This document shows positions 55,003 to 64,000 of a DNA stretch of 64,000 nucleotides, one piece after another; position 1 is the stretch's first letter; every line of letters begins with the position of its first letter. The DNA lies in contig JBBQTB010000019.1 in NCBI GenBank assembly GCA_038213375.1, forward strand, positions 38,850 to 102,849. Direction: 5' to 3'. The stretch is from JAAUTT01 sp038213375 (GTDB taxonomy: Bacteria; Bacteroidota; Bacteroidia; Bacteroidales; JAAUTT01). The position numbers and the translations under genes are program-made. The notes beneath the pieces are model-generated. The model had not been told where the DNA came from, ran no database searches, and worked only from the letters and a program-made list of their open reading frames with translations.

Positions 55003-55886
55003 ACCTGATTACCCCTACACATTGGATTGATTATGAATTGATTGATACCGGAAATGGTGAAAAGCTTGAACGTTTTGGCAAATTTCTGCTTCGCCGGCCG
55101 GAACCGCAGGCTGTGTGGAGTAAGTCGATACCTGAAAACGATTGGGAAAAATTGGCACATGCCACTTTTCGAAGGGAGAAAGGCCAATCGAAAGATGCCG
55201 AAAAGGGAGAATGGGTTTTAAAACCCGGTATGCCGCAACAATGGTTTGTAAACTACCATTATGACACATTAAATATTTCGATGCGTTTAGGGCTAACAGC
55301 GTTTAAACATGTGGGTGTTTTTCCGGAGCAAGCTGAAAACTGGAACTTTATTTACGATACACTTCGGAAAATAAAAGCTCCTGAACTGCGGTTCTTAAAT
55401 TTATTTGCTTACACTGGTGGAGCTTCTTTAGCCGCTAAAGCTGCTGGTGCCGATGTGGTTCATGTGGACTCGGTTCGTCAGGTGATAAATTGGTCGGCCG
55501 AAAATATGCTGGCAAGTAATCTTGATGGTATCCGTTGGGTTGTGGAAGATGCGATGAAATACATCCGAAGGGAAGTTAAACGAGGAAAAACATATCATGG
55601 AATAATTCTCGATCCACCGGCTTATGGTCGCGGTCCTGATGGCGAAAAATGGATTTTGGATGAAGGTATAAACGAGTTATTTGAATGTTGTGGTCAACTT
55701 CTTGAAAAACAAAATGCTTTGTTTATTGTAAACTTGTATTCCATGGGTTTTTCGGCATTGATTCCTGAAAATCTTATGAAACAGCATTTTTCCAATGTCG
55801 AAAAATCAGAAGTTGGAGAAATTTTTCTTCCCGATCGATCAGGTAAACGCTTACCTTTAGGTGTGTTCTTGCGCTTTACAAGGTAG
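54999..55886 (+). CDS. Class I SAM-dependent methyltransferase, RlmI-like
   Basis: A 295-residue Rossmann methyltransferase. The start at 54999 gives an ATGA overlap with the U32 stop; an earlier ATG at 54975 is possible. LNLFAYTGGASLAAKAAGADVVHVDSV is the SAM-binding motif and LDPPAYGRGPDGEKW holds the DPPAY catalytic-type motif of rRNA cytosine C5 methyltransferases such as RlmI/RlmK. It lacks the PUA domain of RlmI. Coupling to a likely RNA hydroxylation gene supports an rRNA target (inference). Confidence 0.88.
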   Translation: MNLITPTHWIDYELIDTGNGEKLERFGKFLLRRPEPQAVWSKSIPENDWEKLAHATFRREKGQSKDAEKGEWVLKPGMPQQWFVNYHYDTLNISMRLGLTAFKHVGVFPEQAENWNFIYDTLRKIKAPELRFLNLFAYTGGASLAAKAAGADVVHVDSVRQVINWSAENMLASNLDGIRWVVEDAMKYIRREVKRGKTYHGIILDPPAYGRGPDGEKWILDEGINELFECCGQLLEKQNALFIVNLYSMGFSALIPENLMKQHFSNVEKSEVGEIFLPDRSGKRLPLGVFLRFTR

Positions 55887-55898
55887 GGTGGTTAATTA

Positions 55899-56462
55899 TT
55901 AGTCCACTTTAACATGTCCCCAATTTTCTCCTGAACGAATACGGTTAAGTTGAGTATGAGTAATGCCAAACTCTTTAGCAATTTTATAAAGCTTATTTTT
56001 ACCTCGTTTCAACTTCATTTTTAGACGTATTACTTCGGTTTCAGTAAGTTTTGCATTAGTTATTAAACCCTTACGCCTTGAATTTATTACTGTTGGGTTT
56101 TTCTTGTTATGAGCGGTAAGCTCCAATTGTGATACCCATTGCAAATTTTTATAATAATTATTGTCCTTCACATAATTCAGGTGAATTACAAAATTAGTTA
56201 TTGTGTCGGGTTTCTTGCAATAGAGTTCCGCAACCAAACGGTGCAATGGCTTGGTAATTTTATGCTTCCAATCGATATTTGATTTAAAGGTAAAATATCT
56301 GTATCCTTTTACGTTGGCTGATTTAAGAATTTTCCAATCATTGAGCTCTTTTTTAAAAATCCTTACTCTGCCGTAACTTGATATCTGATAAATCTCCTGA
56401 TCATTGATATCCTTAAACTTAATTTCTTTCCATTCTTCGTTCCAGAAATCCTGAACTGCCAT
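55899..56462 (-). CDS. NUMOD4/HNH-like stand-alone protein
   Basis: A 187-residue protein when started at the ATG at 56462; an in-frame TTG lies two codons upstream. The N-terminus (EEWKEIKFKDINDQEIYQISSYGRVRIF) is a NUMOD4-like motif. The middle (LHRLVAELYCKKPDTITNFVIHLNYVKDNNYYKNLQWVS) is an HNH-type segment in which the usual NH of VNH reads IH. The C-terminus is a helix-turn-helix (LYKIAKEFGITHTQLNRIRSG). It resembles free-standing homing-type endonucleases, possibly weakened. It lies alone between the methyltransferase and the histidine kinase. Confidence 0.8.
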   Translation of the reverse strand: MAVQDFWNEEWKEIKFKDINDQEIYQISSYGRVRIFKKELNDWKILKSANVKGYRYFTFKSNIDWKHKITKPLHRLVAELYCKKPDTITNFVIHLNYVKDNNYYKNLQWVSQLELTAHNKKNPTVINSRRKGLITNAKLTETEVIRLKMKLKRGKNKLYKIAKEFGITHTQLNRIRSGENWGHVKVD

Positions 56463-56583
56463 AATCAAACATTAATTTATAGTACAAATCTAATAATCTT
56501 TCAGACTATTTATTATTATCTAACAAATATTGTTTTAAACAGATTGATTTTTTTTAGCTATTCTATTATCAGATTTTTGTGAA

Positions 56584-59106
56584 TTATGTTTTGATATTTA
56601 ATAAGTGCTTGTTTATCACAGATAATAAATTTTTCCGATTAATGGGTTTAGGGATAAAGTCATTAAAACCAATCTCAAGACAATATGTCGAATCCTCAGT
56701 TAAAGCAAATGCGGTTTGAGCAATAACAGGTAGCTTAGGGTTAAGTTTTCTTATTCTTTTGAATGCCTCATAGCCACTCATTTGCGGCAAACGAATATCC
56801 ATTAAAACGACATTAACATTAGAATTTAAAGAGCAAATTGCAACGGCTTCTTCTCCGGTGGATGCCATTAAAATAATTGCATTTGTTGGTATAAGAACTG
56901 CATTTAGAAATTCTTGATTGATTTCATCATCTTCAACTATTAATATGGTATACCCTGACCAGTTAAAATTATCATTGTATTTTATATTCTCGTTTTTTAT
57001 AGGTGGTTCGTCGGACAATTTCAACGGTAAATTAAAATAAAATATTGATCCTTTTTGTTTTTCAGATTTTAGCCATATTTTTCCTCCAAGTATTTTAACC
57101 AATCCTTCGCAAATAGAGAGACCTAAGCCAGTACCTCCAAAGTTTCGGGTTAAATCGTTGTTAACTTGATAAAATCGTTTGAATATAACCGTTTGCATTT
57201 CTACTGGAATTCCAATTCCGGTATCTTTTACGAAAAATTCAATCGTATTTTCGTTCACAATTTTGTATCCAAAACTAATCTTTCCTTTGTCTATAAATTT
57301 AAATGCATTCGAAATTAAATTCATGAGTATTTGACGGAGCCTCGATTCGTCCGTATGAATCAAAATTTCGGGGTTTTCATTATCAATTTCTGAATATATC
57401 TTAATATGGCTTTTTCCAATATTATTTTTGTCTTTTTGGTAAAACATTTCTAATTCCGAAAAAAGTGATTTAAGAGACAAATCAGTTGGTTTTATCTGTA
57501 TTTGGTTGGATTCAATTTTAGAGATATCAACAATATCATTAATGATATGGAGCAATTGCTCGCTGCTTTTTGAGATGATATTAATGTATTGTGAGCGACT
57601 TTCGTTTGATAATTTTTTTGTTTTAAGCAACTCTGAAAAACCAATAATACCATTCATCGGAGTGCGAATCTCATGTGAGATGTTTGCCAGAAAAGCTGAT
57701 TTTAAACGATCGCTTTCCAAAGCATTCTCGCGGGAGGCAATAAGTTCTACTTCTGTTTTCTTTTGTTCAGTAATGTCGGTAGCAATACCCACTAAACGAT
57801 ATATTTTTTTCCCTTCATAAACAGGAATTATTCTAGACCAAATCCACCTTATTTCTCCATTTGAATGAATAATCCTGTATTTCTCTATGTGCGGTTTTCC
57901 TTTCAAAAAAAAGTCAAAGTCAATCCAATTGTTAAATAAATGTTTATCATCCGGATGCACCCAATCGTTTAGAATAGATGGATTTTGGTAAACTTCTTCA
58001 CGGCTTCGACCCCACACTTTTTCAAATAAGGGATTAATATACAAAAGATGCTCTTGATCGCGAAGCCAGAACACATCAAGAGTATTTTCTGCCAGTTGTC
58101 TGAATTTTTCTTCACTTATCTGAAGCTGATCATAAATGGTTTGCAATTCGTTATTGCGTAACTGCAATTCATCATTCAGGCTGATAAGTTTATAGTTAAC
58201 ATCTTTTAATTTACTTTCAGCAATAAGCAAATCTTTGTTTTTCTGTTTTAATTTAAGTTCTGTTTTTTTACGAAAAGTAAGGTCTGAATGAGTACCAACC
58301 ATCCTCATTGCCTTGCCATCATAGTCGCGCTGGAAAACTTTGCCACGGTTAAGAATCCAAACCCAATTTTCATCTTTTGATAAGAAGCGATATTCGATTA
58401 ACCATTGAACCGATTTTCCTTCAAGATGCTTATTGAGCAGATTTTGAACGTGTCCAATATCGTCAGGGTGAATTCGTTTCATCCATTCGCTAAAAGCTCC
58501 TGGAAATTCATATGGTTCATAGCCTAACATGGTATAAAAACGAACATCAAAATACACATCATTTGTATCCAGTTTCCAGTCCCACATTCCATCATTGGTT
58601 GCCTCCATGGCCATAGAAAGGCGGTCTCTGCTTCGTTGTAAAGCATCTTCAACCAGCTTGATATCGGTAATGTCTCGAATGTTACCTATTAATTTAACTA
58701 ATTGGTCTCTTTCGTTGAATATCAATAGGTGCTTATCACTCAACCATTTGGTGATACCTCTTTTGGGTTTTATTCTGTATTCGAAGGTCTGATTGCAGCG
58801 TATATTTCGTTCTTTAATTGATTCCCAATATTTTTTGTATCTTTCTCTATCATCCGGATGCACTATTTTAAGATATTCATCCCACTTCATTGAACCTATC
58901 TCCTCCCGAGAGTAGCCTGTCATATCTATTACTGAAGGGCTAAGAAATTCGAAAGTAAAATGTTCATAATTAATGGTATATAATATATCACGCGAACTTT
59001 CTAAAATAGAAGTCAATTTGACAACAGAAGCCTCAAGCTCTATTATCTTTTCATTGTCATGAACTGTTTTATTTGATTGGTCAGATAGTTTATTTGTGTT
59101 CATCAT
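56584..59106 (-). CDS. Hybrid histidine kinase with three PAS domains, cytosolic
   Basis: An 840-residue signalling protein without membrane helices. Three PAS/PAC units (about 30-150, 160-280, 332-448) each carry a WxxxxHPDD-like segment. A coiled coil (285-332) joins the second and third. His478 in NISHEIRTPMNGIIGFSELL is the phosphorylated histidine. The ATPase domain shows N (LISNAFKF), G1 (DTGIGIP), F (KRFYQVNN) and G2 (GGTGLGLSI) boxes. The C-terminal receiver (720-838) has Asp770 and Lys820. No partner regulator gene is next to it, so the output is unknown. Confidence 0.93.
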   Translation of the reverse strand: MMNTNKLSDQSNKTVHDNEKIIELEASVVKLTSILESSRDILYTINYEHFTFEFLSPSVIDMTGYSREEIGSMKWDEYLKIVHPDDRERYKKYWESIKERNIRCNQTFEYRIKPKRGITKWLSDKHLLIFNERDQLVKLIGNIRDITDIKLVEDALQRSRDRLSMAMEATNDGMWDWKLDTNDVYFDVRFYTMLGYEPYEFPGAFSEWMKRIHPDDIGHVQNLLNKHLEGKSVQWLIEYRFLSKDENWVWILNRGKVFQRDYDGKAMRMVGTHSDLTFRKKTELKLKQKNKDLLIAESKLKDVNYKLISLNDELQLRNNELQTIYDQLQISEEKFRQLAENTLDVFWLRDQEHLLYINPLFEKVWGRSREEVYQNPSILNDWVHPDDKHLFNNWIDFDFFLKGKPHIEKYRIIHSNGEIRWIWSRIIPVYEGKKIYRLVGIATDITEQKKTEVELIASRENALESDRLKSAFLANISHEIRTPMNGIIGFSELLKTKKLSNESRSQYINIISKSSEQLLHIINDIVDISKIESNQIQIKPTDLSLKSLFSELEMFYQKDKNNIGKSHIKIYSEIDNENPEILIHTDESRLRQILMNLISNAFKFIDKGKISFGYKIVNENTIEFFVKDTGIGIPVEMQTVIFKRFYQVNNDLTRNFGGTGLGLSICEGLVKILGGKIWLKSEKQKGSIFYFNLPLKLSDEPPIKNENIKYNDNFNWSGYTILIVEDDEINQEFLNAVLIPTNAIILMASTGEEAVAICSLNSNVNVVLMDIRLPQMSGYEAFKRIRKLNPKLPVIAQTAFALTEDSTYCLEIGFNDFIPKPINRKNLLSVINKHLLNIKT

Positions 59107-59328
59107 CTTTTAACTAGATTAATAAGCCTTAAAACGGGCGCCGATTACTATATTTTTCACGTTGATTTAATTTTAATGTTAATTTACAAAAAAATCCGTC
59201 ATCAACAAAATCCGGTAATTAATTCTCTGAGTAACTTTAAAGAGGTTTTTTTATTTGACACTTTGATTGACCTAATTGGTATACTTGCATAACCATTAGT
59301 TCTGTTTCGTCTTAATTCGATCTAACAC

Positions 59329-59934
59329 ATGAAAAGAGCAAGATTGTTGTGGTTTCTTATATCGCTTGGAGGATTGACTCTGGTGCCGGGAATTACCGGT
59401 ATTCTCAAATTTCACCAATTATCATCCAATAATTTACTTCCAAACTATAAAATTAGGGAATGGGTTATCTCAAGCACACTTAAAAAATATGTTTATAATG
59501 ATGTTGTTTGTTTCAAAATAGCCCCAAACCATCAGGTTGAATTATCGCGATTGCTTGCCGTCGAAGATGATTCTGTTGAAATGAAGGATGGATACATACT
59601 TCGAAACGGGATTCTTGCCGATGACCCGGAAAGACTGGTTTTTAGCTATTTTACACGAAAAGAGATTAAGGATTTTTCAAAATTTGAAAGTCTTACCTTG
59701 GCACCAAAACAGATAGGCGATACCGTAATTTTTAATCTTACTTATGTCGAATACAAATATCTTAGCCGCCAATATCTCTTACGACTTTATCATCCAACGC
59801 TCAATAATTTTCATTCAATAGTGATCCCAAAAGGTTATTGCATGGTAAGTGCAGATAATCGTAGTTTGGCATCCGATAAAAACGGACAGGAATTAGTTCC
59901 TCTGAAAAGCATAGTTGGTGCGGTGGTATGGTAG
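59329..59934 (+). CDS. Signal peptidase I (S26)-like protein lacking catalytic residues
   Basis: A 201-residue protein with an N-terminal membrane helix (about 7-26) and the S26 fold. VEDDSVEMKDGYILRNG aligns with the GDxVEIKDGxLYING region and CMVSADNRSLASDKNGQELVPLKSIVG with the conserved C-terminal box. The SGSMMPT nucleophile motif aligns with SNNLLPN, so the serine is an asparagine, and the lysine of the KRVVGLPGD motif is replaced by serine (LSRLLAVEDD). It is likely a pseudoprotease, perhaps a regulator or partner of a true LepB. Confidence 0.78.
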   Translation: MKRARLLWFLISLGGLTLVPGITGILKFHQLSSNNLLPNYKIREWVISSTLKKYVYNDVVCFKIAPNHQVELSRLLAVEDDSVEMKDGYILRNGILADDPERLVFSYFTRKEIKDFSKFESLTLAPKQIGDTVIFNLTYVEYKYLSRQYLLRLYHPTLNNFHSIVIPKGYCMVSADNRSLASDKNGQELVPLKSIVGAVVW

Positions 59935-59942
59935 ACATTTTC

Positions 59943-59971
59943 TTGTATACTTTAAATATTGTATATATTTG
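59943..59971 (+). promoter_or_regulatory. Promoter of the acyltransferase gene
   Basis: TTG (59943-59945), 18 bases, TATATTTG (59964-59971). The expected start is about 5 bases after the last G, almost on the ATG at 59977, which would make the mRNA nearly or fully leaderless. Confidence 0.55.
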
Positions 59972-59976
59972 CTTAC

Positions 59977-60852
59977 ATGGTTCGGTATCTCAAACATTAT
60001 AATATTGATAAACAGCGTTGGAACGACACAATGGAGCTATCGCATAACCGGCTTATTTATGCAACATCGTGGTATCTCGACATTGTTGCGCCCGGATGGG
60101 AAGCATTGGTGGAAGACGATTATAAAAGTATCATGCCTTTGCCAGCCAAAAAAAAGTATGGTATTCCCTATCTTATTCAACCCAAATTTGTTCAGCAACT
60201 AGGTGTTTTCTCACCCAGTCAGATAGATACTGACCTTGTAAAGGATTATCTTCATACCATTCCACGAAAGTTTGTTTGGCAGTGTTTTCAATGGAACAGC
60301 AAAAATCCAATGAACGGAATTGAGGGTGTAAGTGTGCGATTTAACTATGAGTTGATATTGAAGGATAGGTACGATTCAATTTTCTGCAATTACAACGAAA
60401 ATACACAACGAAATATAGCCAAAGCCAATAAATCCGGTATTCAGATAGAGCAAATGAATGATTTTTGCGGTTTTCCCCAGTTATACCAACGTTACTCCAG
60501 GCATGCAACAAATGAAGATGCAATATACCAATTGCAGCAGATTATCGATGCATCACTTTCGAAAAGGATGGGGGTTATCATGATGGCTCGGAATCTGAAA
60601 ATGGAAATTGTAGCTGGGGCTTTTTTTCTCATAACGTTTGACCGTATCATCTACCTTACATCGTTCGTTACTAAGGAAGGCTACAGCAATTCAGCGATGT
60701 TTCTTATTATGGATGAAATGATAAAACGATATTCCTCAGGCATGTCGGTGTTCGATTTCGAGGGTTCGATGATTCCTGGAATCGCAAGATTTTTCGAGGG
60801 GTTTGGAGGAGTGAAGACGGCATATTTTGAATATAAAAAACTGGTTATTTGA
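59977..60852 (+). CDS. GNAT/FemAB-like acyltransferase
   Basis: A 291-residue protein when started at 59977 (MVRYLKHYNIDKQRWNDTMELS); an ATG at 59959 lies upstream inside the spacer of the predicted promoter and is rejected. Two GNAT-like halves are suggested, the second with NTQRNIAKANKSG, IVAGAFFLITFDRIIYLTSF and YSNSAMFLIMDEMIKRYSSGMSVFDFEGSMIPGIARFFEGFG, typical of FemAB-like enzymes that transfer acyl or aminoacyl groups in the envelope or to small metabolites. The substrate is unknown. Confidence 0.78.
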   Translation: MVRYLKHYNIDKQRWNDTMELSHNRLIYATSWYLDIVAPGWEALVEDDYKSIMPLPAKKKYGIPYLIQPKFVQQLGVFSPSQIDTDLVKDYLHTIPRKFVWQCFQWNSKNPMNGIEGVSVRFNYELILKDRYDSIFCNYNENTQRNIAKANKSGIQIEQMNDFCGFPQLYQRYSRHATNEDAIYQLQQIIDASLSKRMGVIMMARNLKMEIVAGAFFLITFDRIIYLTSFVTKEGYSNSAMFLIMDEMIKRYSSGMSVFDFEGSMIPGIARFFEGFGGVKTAYFEYKKLVI

Positions 60853-60964
60853 AAAACACGATTTAACTTTTCAATAAAATAGAAAACATTTCCGCGAGAT
60901 TAGTTGTTATAATGTTTTAATATTTAATATAAATATAAAACAAAAGATAACAGATTGGTTTGGT

Positions 60965-63421
60965 ATGAAGAAGCGGTTAAATCATAAACGTTTTATATGC
61001 ATTGCATTTATTGTTCTTGCCCTGTATCCGTCCATGTTAATTGCACAAATTACCGCAACATTAATGGGTACAGTAAAAGACCACAATACGCAGGAACCCT
61101 TGATAGGCGCCACAATTATTTTGGAAGGTACAACGATTGGAATTTCCACCGGTACCGAAGGGCAATTTGTCTTGAAAAATATTTCACCTAAAGCGTATAA
61201 TATCGAAGCAAAATATTTAGGATATCAATCCAAAATGATTCGAAATGTGGTGTTAACTTCTGGTAACATCCTTACAATGAATATTGAACTTGAAGAAGGG
61301 AACACCAGTCTAAACGAAGTGGTGATTACAACCCGTACATTTGGAAAAAGTCCCGAAACACCATTATCAATTCAAAGTCTTTCGCTCGAGGAGATACGCA
61401 ATAACCCGGGAGGAAACTTTGATATATCGAAAGTAATACAGGCATTACCCGGCGTGGGCGGTGCATCTGGCGGAGCAAGTTTCCGCAACGACATCACTAT
61501 CCGCGGTGGCGGACCAAACGAGAACGTATATTATCTTGATGGCATTGAAATACCGCAAATCAATCACTTTGCCACTCAGGGAAGCGCTGGCGGACCTGCT
61601 GGCATCCTTAATGTTAGCTTTATAGAAGAGGTGTCGGTAAGTTCGAGTAGTTTCAATTCGAAATTTGACAATACCTTGTCGTCGGTGCTTAACTTTAAAC
61701 AGAAAGATGGTAATTCGGAACATTTACAGGGTAATTTGCGGCTAAGCGCTACCGAATTGGCAACCACCTTCGATGGCCCGTTGTGCAAAAACACTACTTT
61801 TCTGGCATCGGCTCGTAAGAGTTATCTCGACTTGCTTTTTCAACTTATTGATATCCCCATTCGACCTAATTATTGGGATTTTCAATATAAAACCACTACG
61901 GTTATTACCCCAAAAACCACTATTACTTCGCTGGGTGTTGGGGCTATTGATTATTTCAGGTTTGCAGCTACTTCTGCTTCATCTCCTGAAAAAGAATACA
62001 CGTTACGCTCTGTGCCCATCATAAATCAATGGAACTACACACAGGGTTTAGTGTTGAAGCATCTTTTCAACAAAGGGTTTTACAATCTTGCACTAAGTCG
62101 AAATATGTTCAACGACGAGCTCGACAAGTTTGCCGACGCTCGCAATGGCGATGAAAACTATAGGACACTTAAGTTGAGATCGCAGGAGATTGAAAACAAA
62201 CTTCGGCTGGATTTGAACAAATACACCGGGAAATGGATACTGAGCTACGGTGGCATGGTTCAGTTTGTAAAATATAACAACAAAACATTTAATGTGATTT
62301 CGCAGGAAATACTAAATTCAGATAACTCAGTAAAACAACCAGCCATTGTGGTGAACTTTAACTCTGCTATTGATTTCTTTAAAGCGGGCGTGTTTGCAGA
62401 TGCTACCCGCAAGCTTTTTGAGGGACGTATGTCGGTCACTGTCGGGACGCGTTTCGATGGAAATACATTTACTACCAACGGTTGGAACGTGTTAAATACC
62501 TTCTCTCCTCGATTCTCAACCACTTATTCGTTGTCCGATAATTTGAATGTGAATGCAACAGCAGGACGGTACTACAAAATACCTATTTATACGGTACTTG
62601 GTTTTCGCGATAACACTGGTAGCTTAGTTAATAAGGATAACAGTTACATTGGTGTTAACCATTTTGTAGCAGGTATGGAATTTCTTCCGGCCAAAGCCAC
62701 ACGCATTACCCTTGAGGGATTTGTAAAACAATACGACCATTACCCTGTGTCGGTTCGCGATGGAATTTCGTTGGCCAACCAGGGAACCGACTTCGGGATC
62801 ATTGGCAACGAAAAGGTAACCAGCATAGGCAAAGGACGAGCTTATGGTTTTGAATTGTTCTTTCAGCAAAAGTTAACGGCGAAAGTTTACGCAACGGTTT
62901 CATACACTTTAGTACGCAGCGAGTTTACCGGAGCCGATGCCTCAAAATATATACCTTCGGCATGGGATTACCAGCATCTGATATCCGGTATATTTGGATA
63001 TAAATTTAACCGGGGGTGGGAGTTGGGTTTGAAATACCGTTTTGTTGGCGGTGCTCCTTACACTCCGTTTGACATGGATGCTTCACAGATAAGCTATGCC
63101 ATCCAGGGTATTGGTGTACGCGATTACACCCAACTGAATTCCTTGCGGTTGAAGGCCTACAACCAAGTGGATTTACGCATCGATAAAAAGTACAATTTCA
63201 ATAAATGGTCTATTGATTTGTATATGGATTTGCAAAATGCATTGGGCATAAATAACCCGGCATCTCCCGATTATACCTTTAAACGGAAATCCGACAATTC
63301 TGATTGGCTCACAACCGATGGAGGCTCTTTGAAACCCGATGGCTCCAATGCCACACCTGTTTTACTATACAATAACTCGGCGATTGTAACTCCTTCGATC
63401 GGTTTTGTAGTGGAATTTTAA
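60965..63421 (+). CDS. TonB-dependent receptor with carboxypeptidase-regulatory N-domain
   Basis: An 818-residue outer-membrane receptor. The signal peptide ends near LIAQ (28). Residues about 29-115 form a CarboxypepD_reg-like domain (TLMGTVKDHNTQEPLIGATIILEGTTIG). The plug (about 125-245) contains IRGGGPNENVYYLDGIEIPQ, and the barrel runs to a terminal Phe (IGFVVEF). No SusD partner follows, so it is not a SusCD pair; it more likely takes up metal complexes, cofactors or small ligands. Confidence 0.92.
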   Translation: MKKRLNHKRFICIAFIVLALYPSMLIAQITATLMGTVKDHNTQEPLIGATIILEGTTIGISTGTEGQFVLKNISPKAYNIEAKYLGYQSKMIRNVVLTSGNILTMNIELEEGNTSLNEVVITTRTFGKSPETPLSIQSLSLEEIRNNPGGNFDISKVIQALPGVGGASGGASFRNDITIRGGGPNENVYYLDGIEIPQINHFATQGSAGGPAGILNVSFIEEVSVSSSSFNSKFDNTLSSVLNFKQKDGNSEHLQGNLRLSATELATTFDGPLCKNTTFLASARKSYLDLLFQLIDIPIRPNYWDFQYKTTTVITPKTTITSLGVGAIDYFRFAATSASSPEKEYTLRSVPIINQWNYTQGLVLKHLFNKGFYNLALSRNMFNDELDKFADARNGDENYRTLKLRSQEIENKLRLDLNKYTGKWILSYGGMVQFVKYNNKTFNVISQEILNSDNSVKQPAIVVNFNSAIDFFKAGVFADATRKLFEGRMSVTVGTRFDGNTFTTNGWNVLNTFSPRFSTTYSLSDNLNVNATAGRYYKIPIYTVLGFRDNTGSLVNKDNSYIGVNHFVAGMEFLPAKATRITLEGFVKQYDHYPVSVRDGISLANQGTDFGIIGNEKVTSIGKGRAYGFELFFQQKLTAKVYATVSYTLVRSEFTGADASKYIPSAWDYQHLISGIFGYKFNRGWELGLKYRFVGGAPYTPFDMDASQISYAIQGIGVRDYTQLNSLRLKAYNQVDLRIDKKYNFNKWSIDLYMDLQNALGINNPASPDYTFKRKSDNSDWLTTDGGSLKPDGSNATPVLLYNNSAIVTPSIGFVVEF

Positions 63422-63535
63422 GAGAATTAGGAAGGGACAATTCTTTCAAATACATCCGGGATTTTCTAATGCCTGGATTTTATTTAAACAATAAAATTAG
63501 ATATATTGTTGCAATATTAAGGCAACACTCCATCA

Positions 63536-63877
63536 ATGATTAATAATCGCAAATCGAAGAAAAAAGAAAAACTACTTAGCGAGTTCGGCAATTTAAAAGA
63601 TGATAATTTTGATTTTGAACTGATAGAAACCTATTTTAGGAATAAGGAACATACAAATGATTTTCAGGTTTTGTCAGATAAGACGTGCAATGATTTGGAT
63701 TTTAAGGAATTATTCAGATTTATTGACAGGACAAATTCAAAAATTGGGCAACAATTTCTTTATGATAAGTTAAGATCAATCCCCTCCGACGCAAAAGACA
63801 TTAACAGGGACGAAAAACTAACCGGGGAATTCACTACGAATGCAGATTTCAGGGTTTTCGTGCGTATTCCGTTTTAA
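63536..63877 (+). pseudogene. N-terminal fragment of a MutS-family gene, interrupted
   Basis: The 113-codon frame contains TCNDLDFKELFRFIDRTNSKIGQQFLYDKLRS, the N-terminal pattern of the MutS-like ATPases of Bacteroidota (normally about 600 residues). Homology holds to about LTGEFTTNADFR, and the frame then reads into unrelated sequence and stops at 63877. No Walker motif is present. The break coincides with IS21-like terminal repeats that begin near 63866, so the gene is probably split by an insertion. Confidence 0.65.
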
Positions 63878-64000
63878 AAGGACAGTCATTCCGGAAATAA
63901 AAGGACATTTTTCTAGTGGTCAATATTTGTGTAAAAATATAAAAAATGCATTAGGTTTTTGAAGTTTTTATGCCCCCTGGTTTTTAATATTTTTTCGCAT
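63841..64000 (+). mobile_element. End of an IS21-type insertion sequence, cut by window edge
   Basis: Two related units, ATTCCGTTTTAAAAGGACA (63866-63884) and ATTCCGGAAATAAAAGGACA (63888-63907), start 22 bases apart. Multiple short terminal repeats of this kind mark IS21-family ends, and this wording matches Bacteroidota copies as I remember them. The element probably begins at a TG near 63841 or 63861. No istA start is seen before the window ends. Confidence 0.5.

Noticed and set aside
59915..60202. Plus-strand frame overlapping the acyltransferase start
   Set aside because: It overlaps the acyltransferase in another frame and its product has no family features.

Overview
The window reads as an AT-rich chromosome segment of a Bacteroidota bacterium, probably from the Bacteroidales/Marinilabiliales side (inference). 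The reasons are the Bacteroidota-type promoters (TTTG or TTG, 18-19 bases, TAnnTTTG), the near absence of Shine-Dalgarno sequences, the order rpsU-xerC-hpf-tRNAs-tuf-tRNA-Trp-secE-nusG-rplKAJL-rpoBC-DUF3467, a TonB-dependent receptor with a carboxypeptidase-regulatory N-domain, and many exported lipoproteins. Several c-type cytochrome genes point to a respiratory metabolism.

Layout. 1-2576 (minus strand): fabF (cut by the window edge), fabH and a DUF4337-like membrane protein. 2800-3257: a candidate small RNA, then the promoter of a large membrane-spanning regulator (3258-5819) made of a pseudo-phospholipase C domain, a LamG domain, one membrane helix and a cytoplasmic SARP/OmpR-like DNA-binding part. 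6021-14773: one co-directional run with a tetraheme NapC/NrfH-type cytochrome fused to an FGE/SUMF1-like domain, two Tat-exported Gfo/Idh/MocA oxidoreductases, a ThuA-like lipoprotein, a GT2 transferase, a GT39-like transferase with TPRs and a tiny anchored protein, closed by a 24-bp hairpin. 14883-17377 (minus): monoheme cytochrome lipoprotein, outer-membrane protein, LuxR-type regulator and hemerythrin/ScdA-like protein. 17634-21271: M16 protease and a LexA-like XRE/S24 regulator. 21400-22140: a decayed CRISPR-Cas locus with a broken cas1, one orphan CRISPR-like repeat and a cas3-like remnant. 22489-29015: pabB-pabC, DUF3108 protein, SpoU methyltransferase, Omp85 lipoprotein, ComEA-like protein. 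29095-44281: the translation/transcription core block with five tRNAs. 44448-46361: an exported barrel-like protein and an S41 peptidase lipoprotein. 46555-52473: a second copy of the candidate small RNA, then a TetR-controlled TolC/HlyD/ABC-2 efflux operon facing a second TetR gene. 53164-63421: U32 protein, RlmI-like methyltransferase, a stand-alone HNH-like protein, a hybrid PAS histidine kinase, a signal-peptidase homologue without its catalytic residues, an acyltransferase with a promoter almost on its start codon, and a TonB-dependent receptor. 63536-64000: a MutS-family gene cut off by what looks like the end of an IS21-type element.

The points most worth following up are the two-copy small RNA with a nearly invariant 3' module and compensatory changes in its terminator stem (2803-2972 and 46555-46727), the pseudoenzyme-sensor regulator beside an exported redox cluster, and the CRISPR-Cas relic. 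All assignments come from reading the sequence and from remembered family features; no database search was run.
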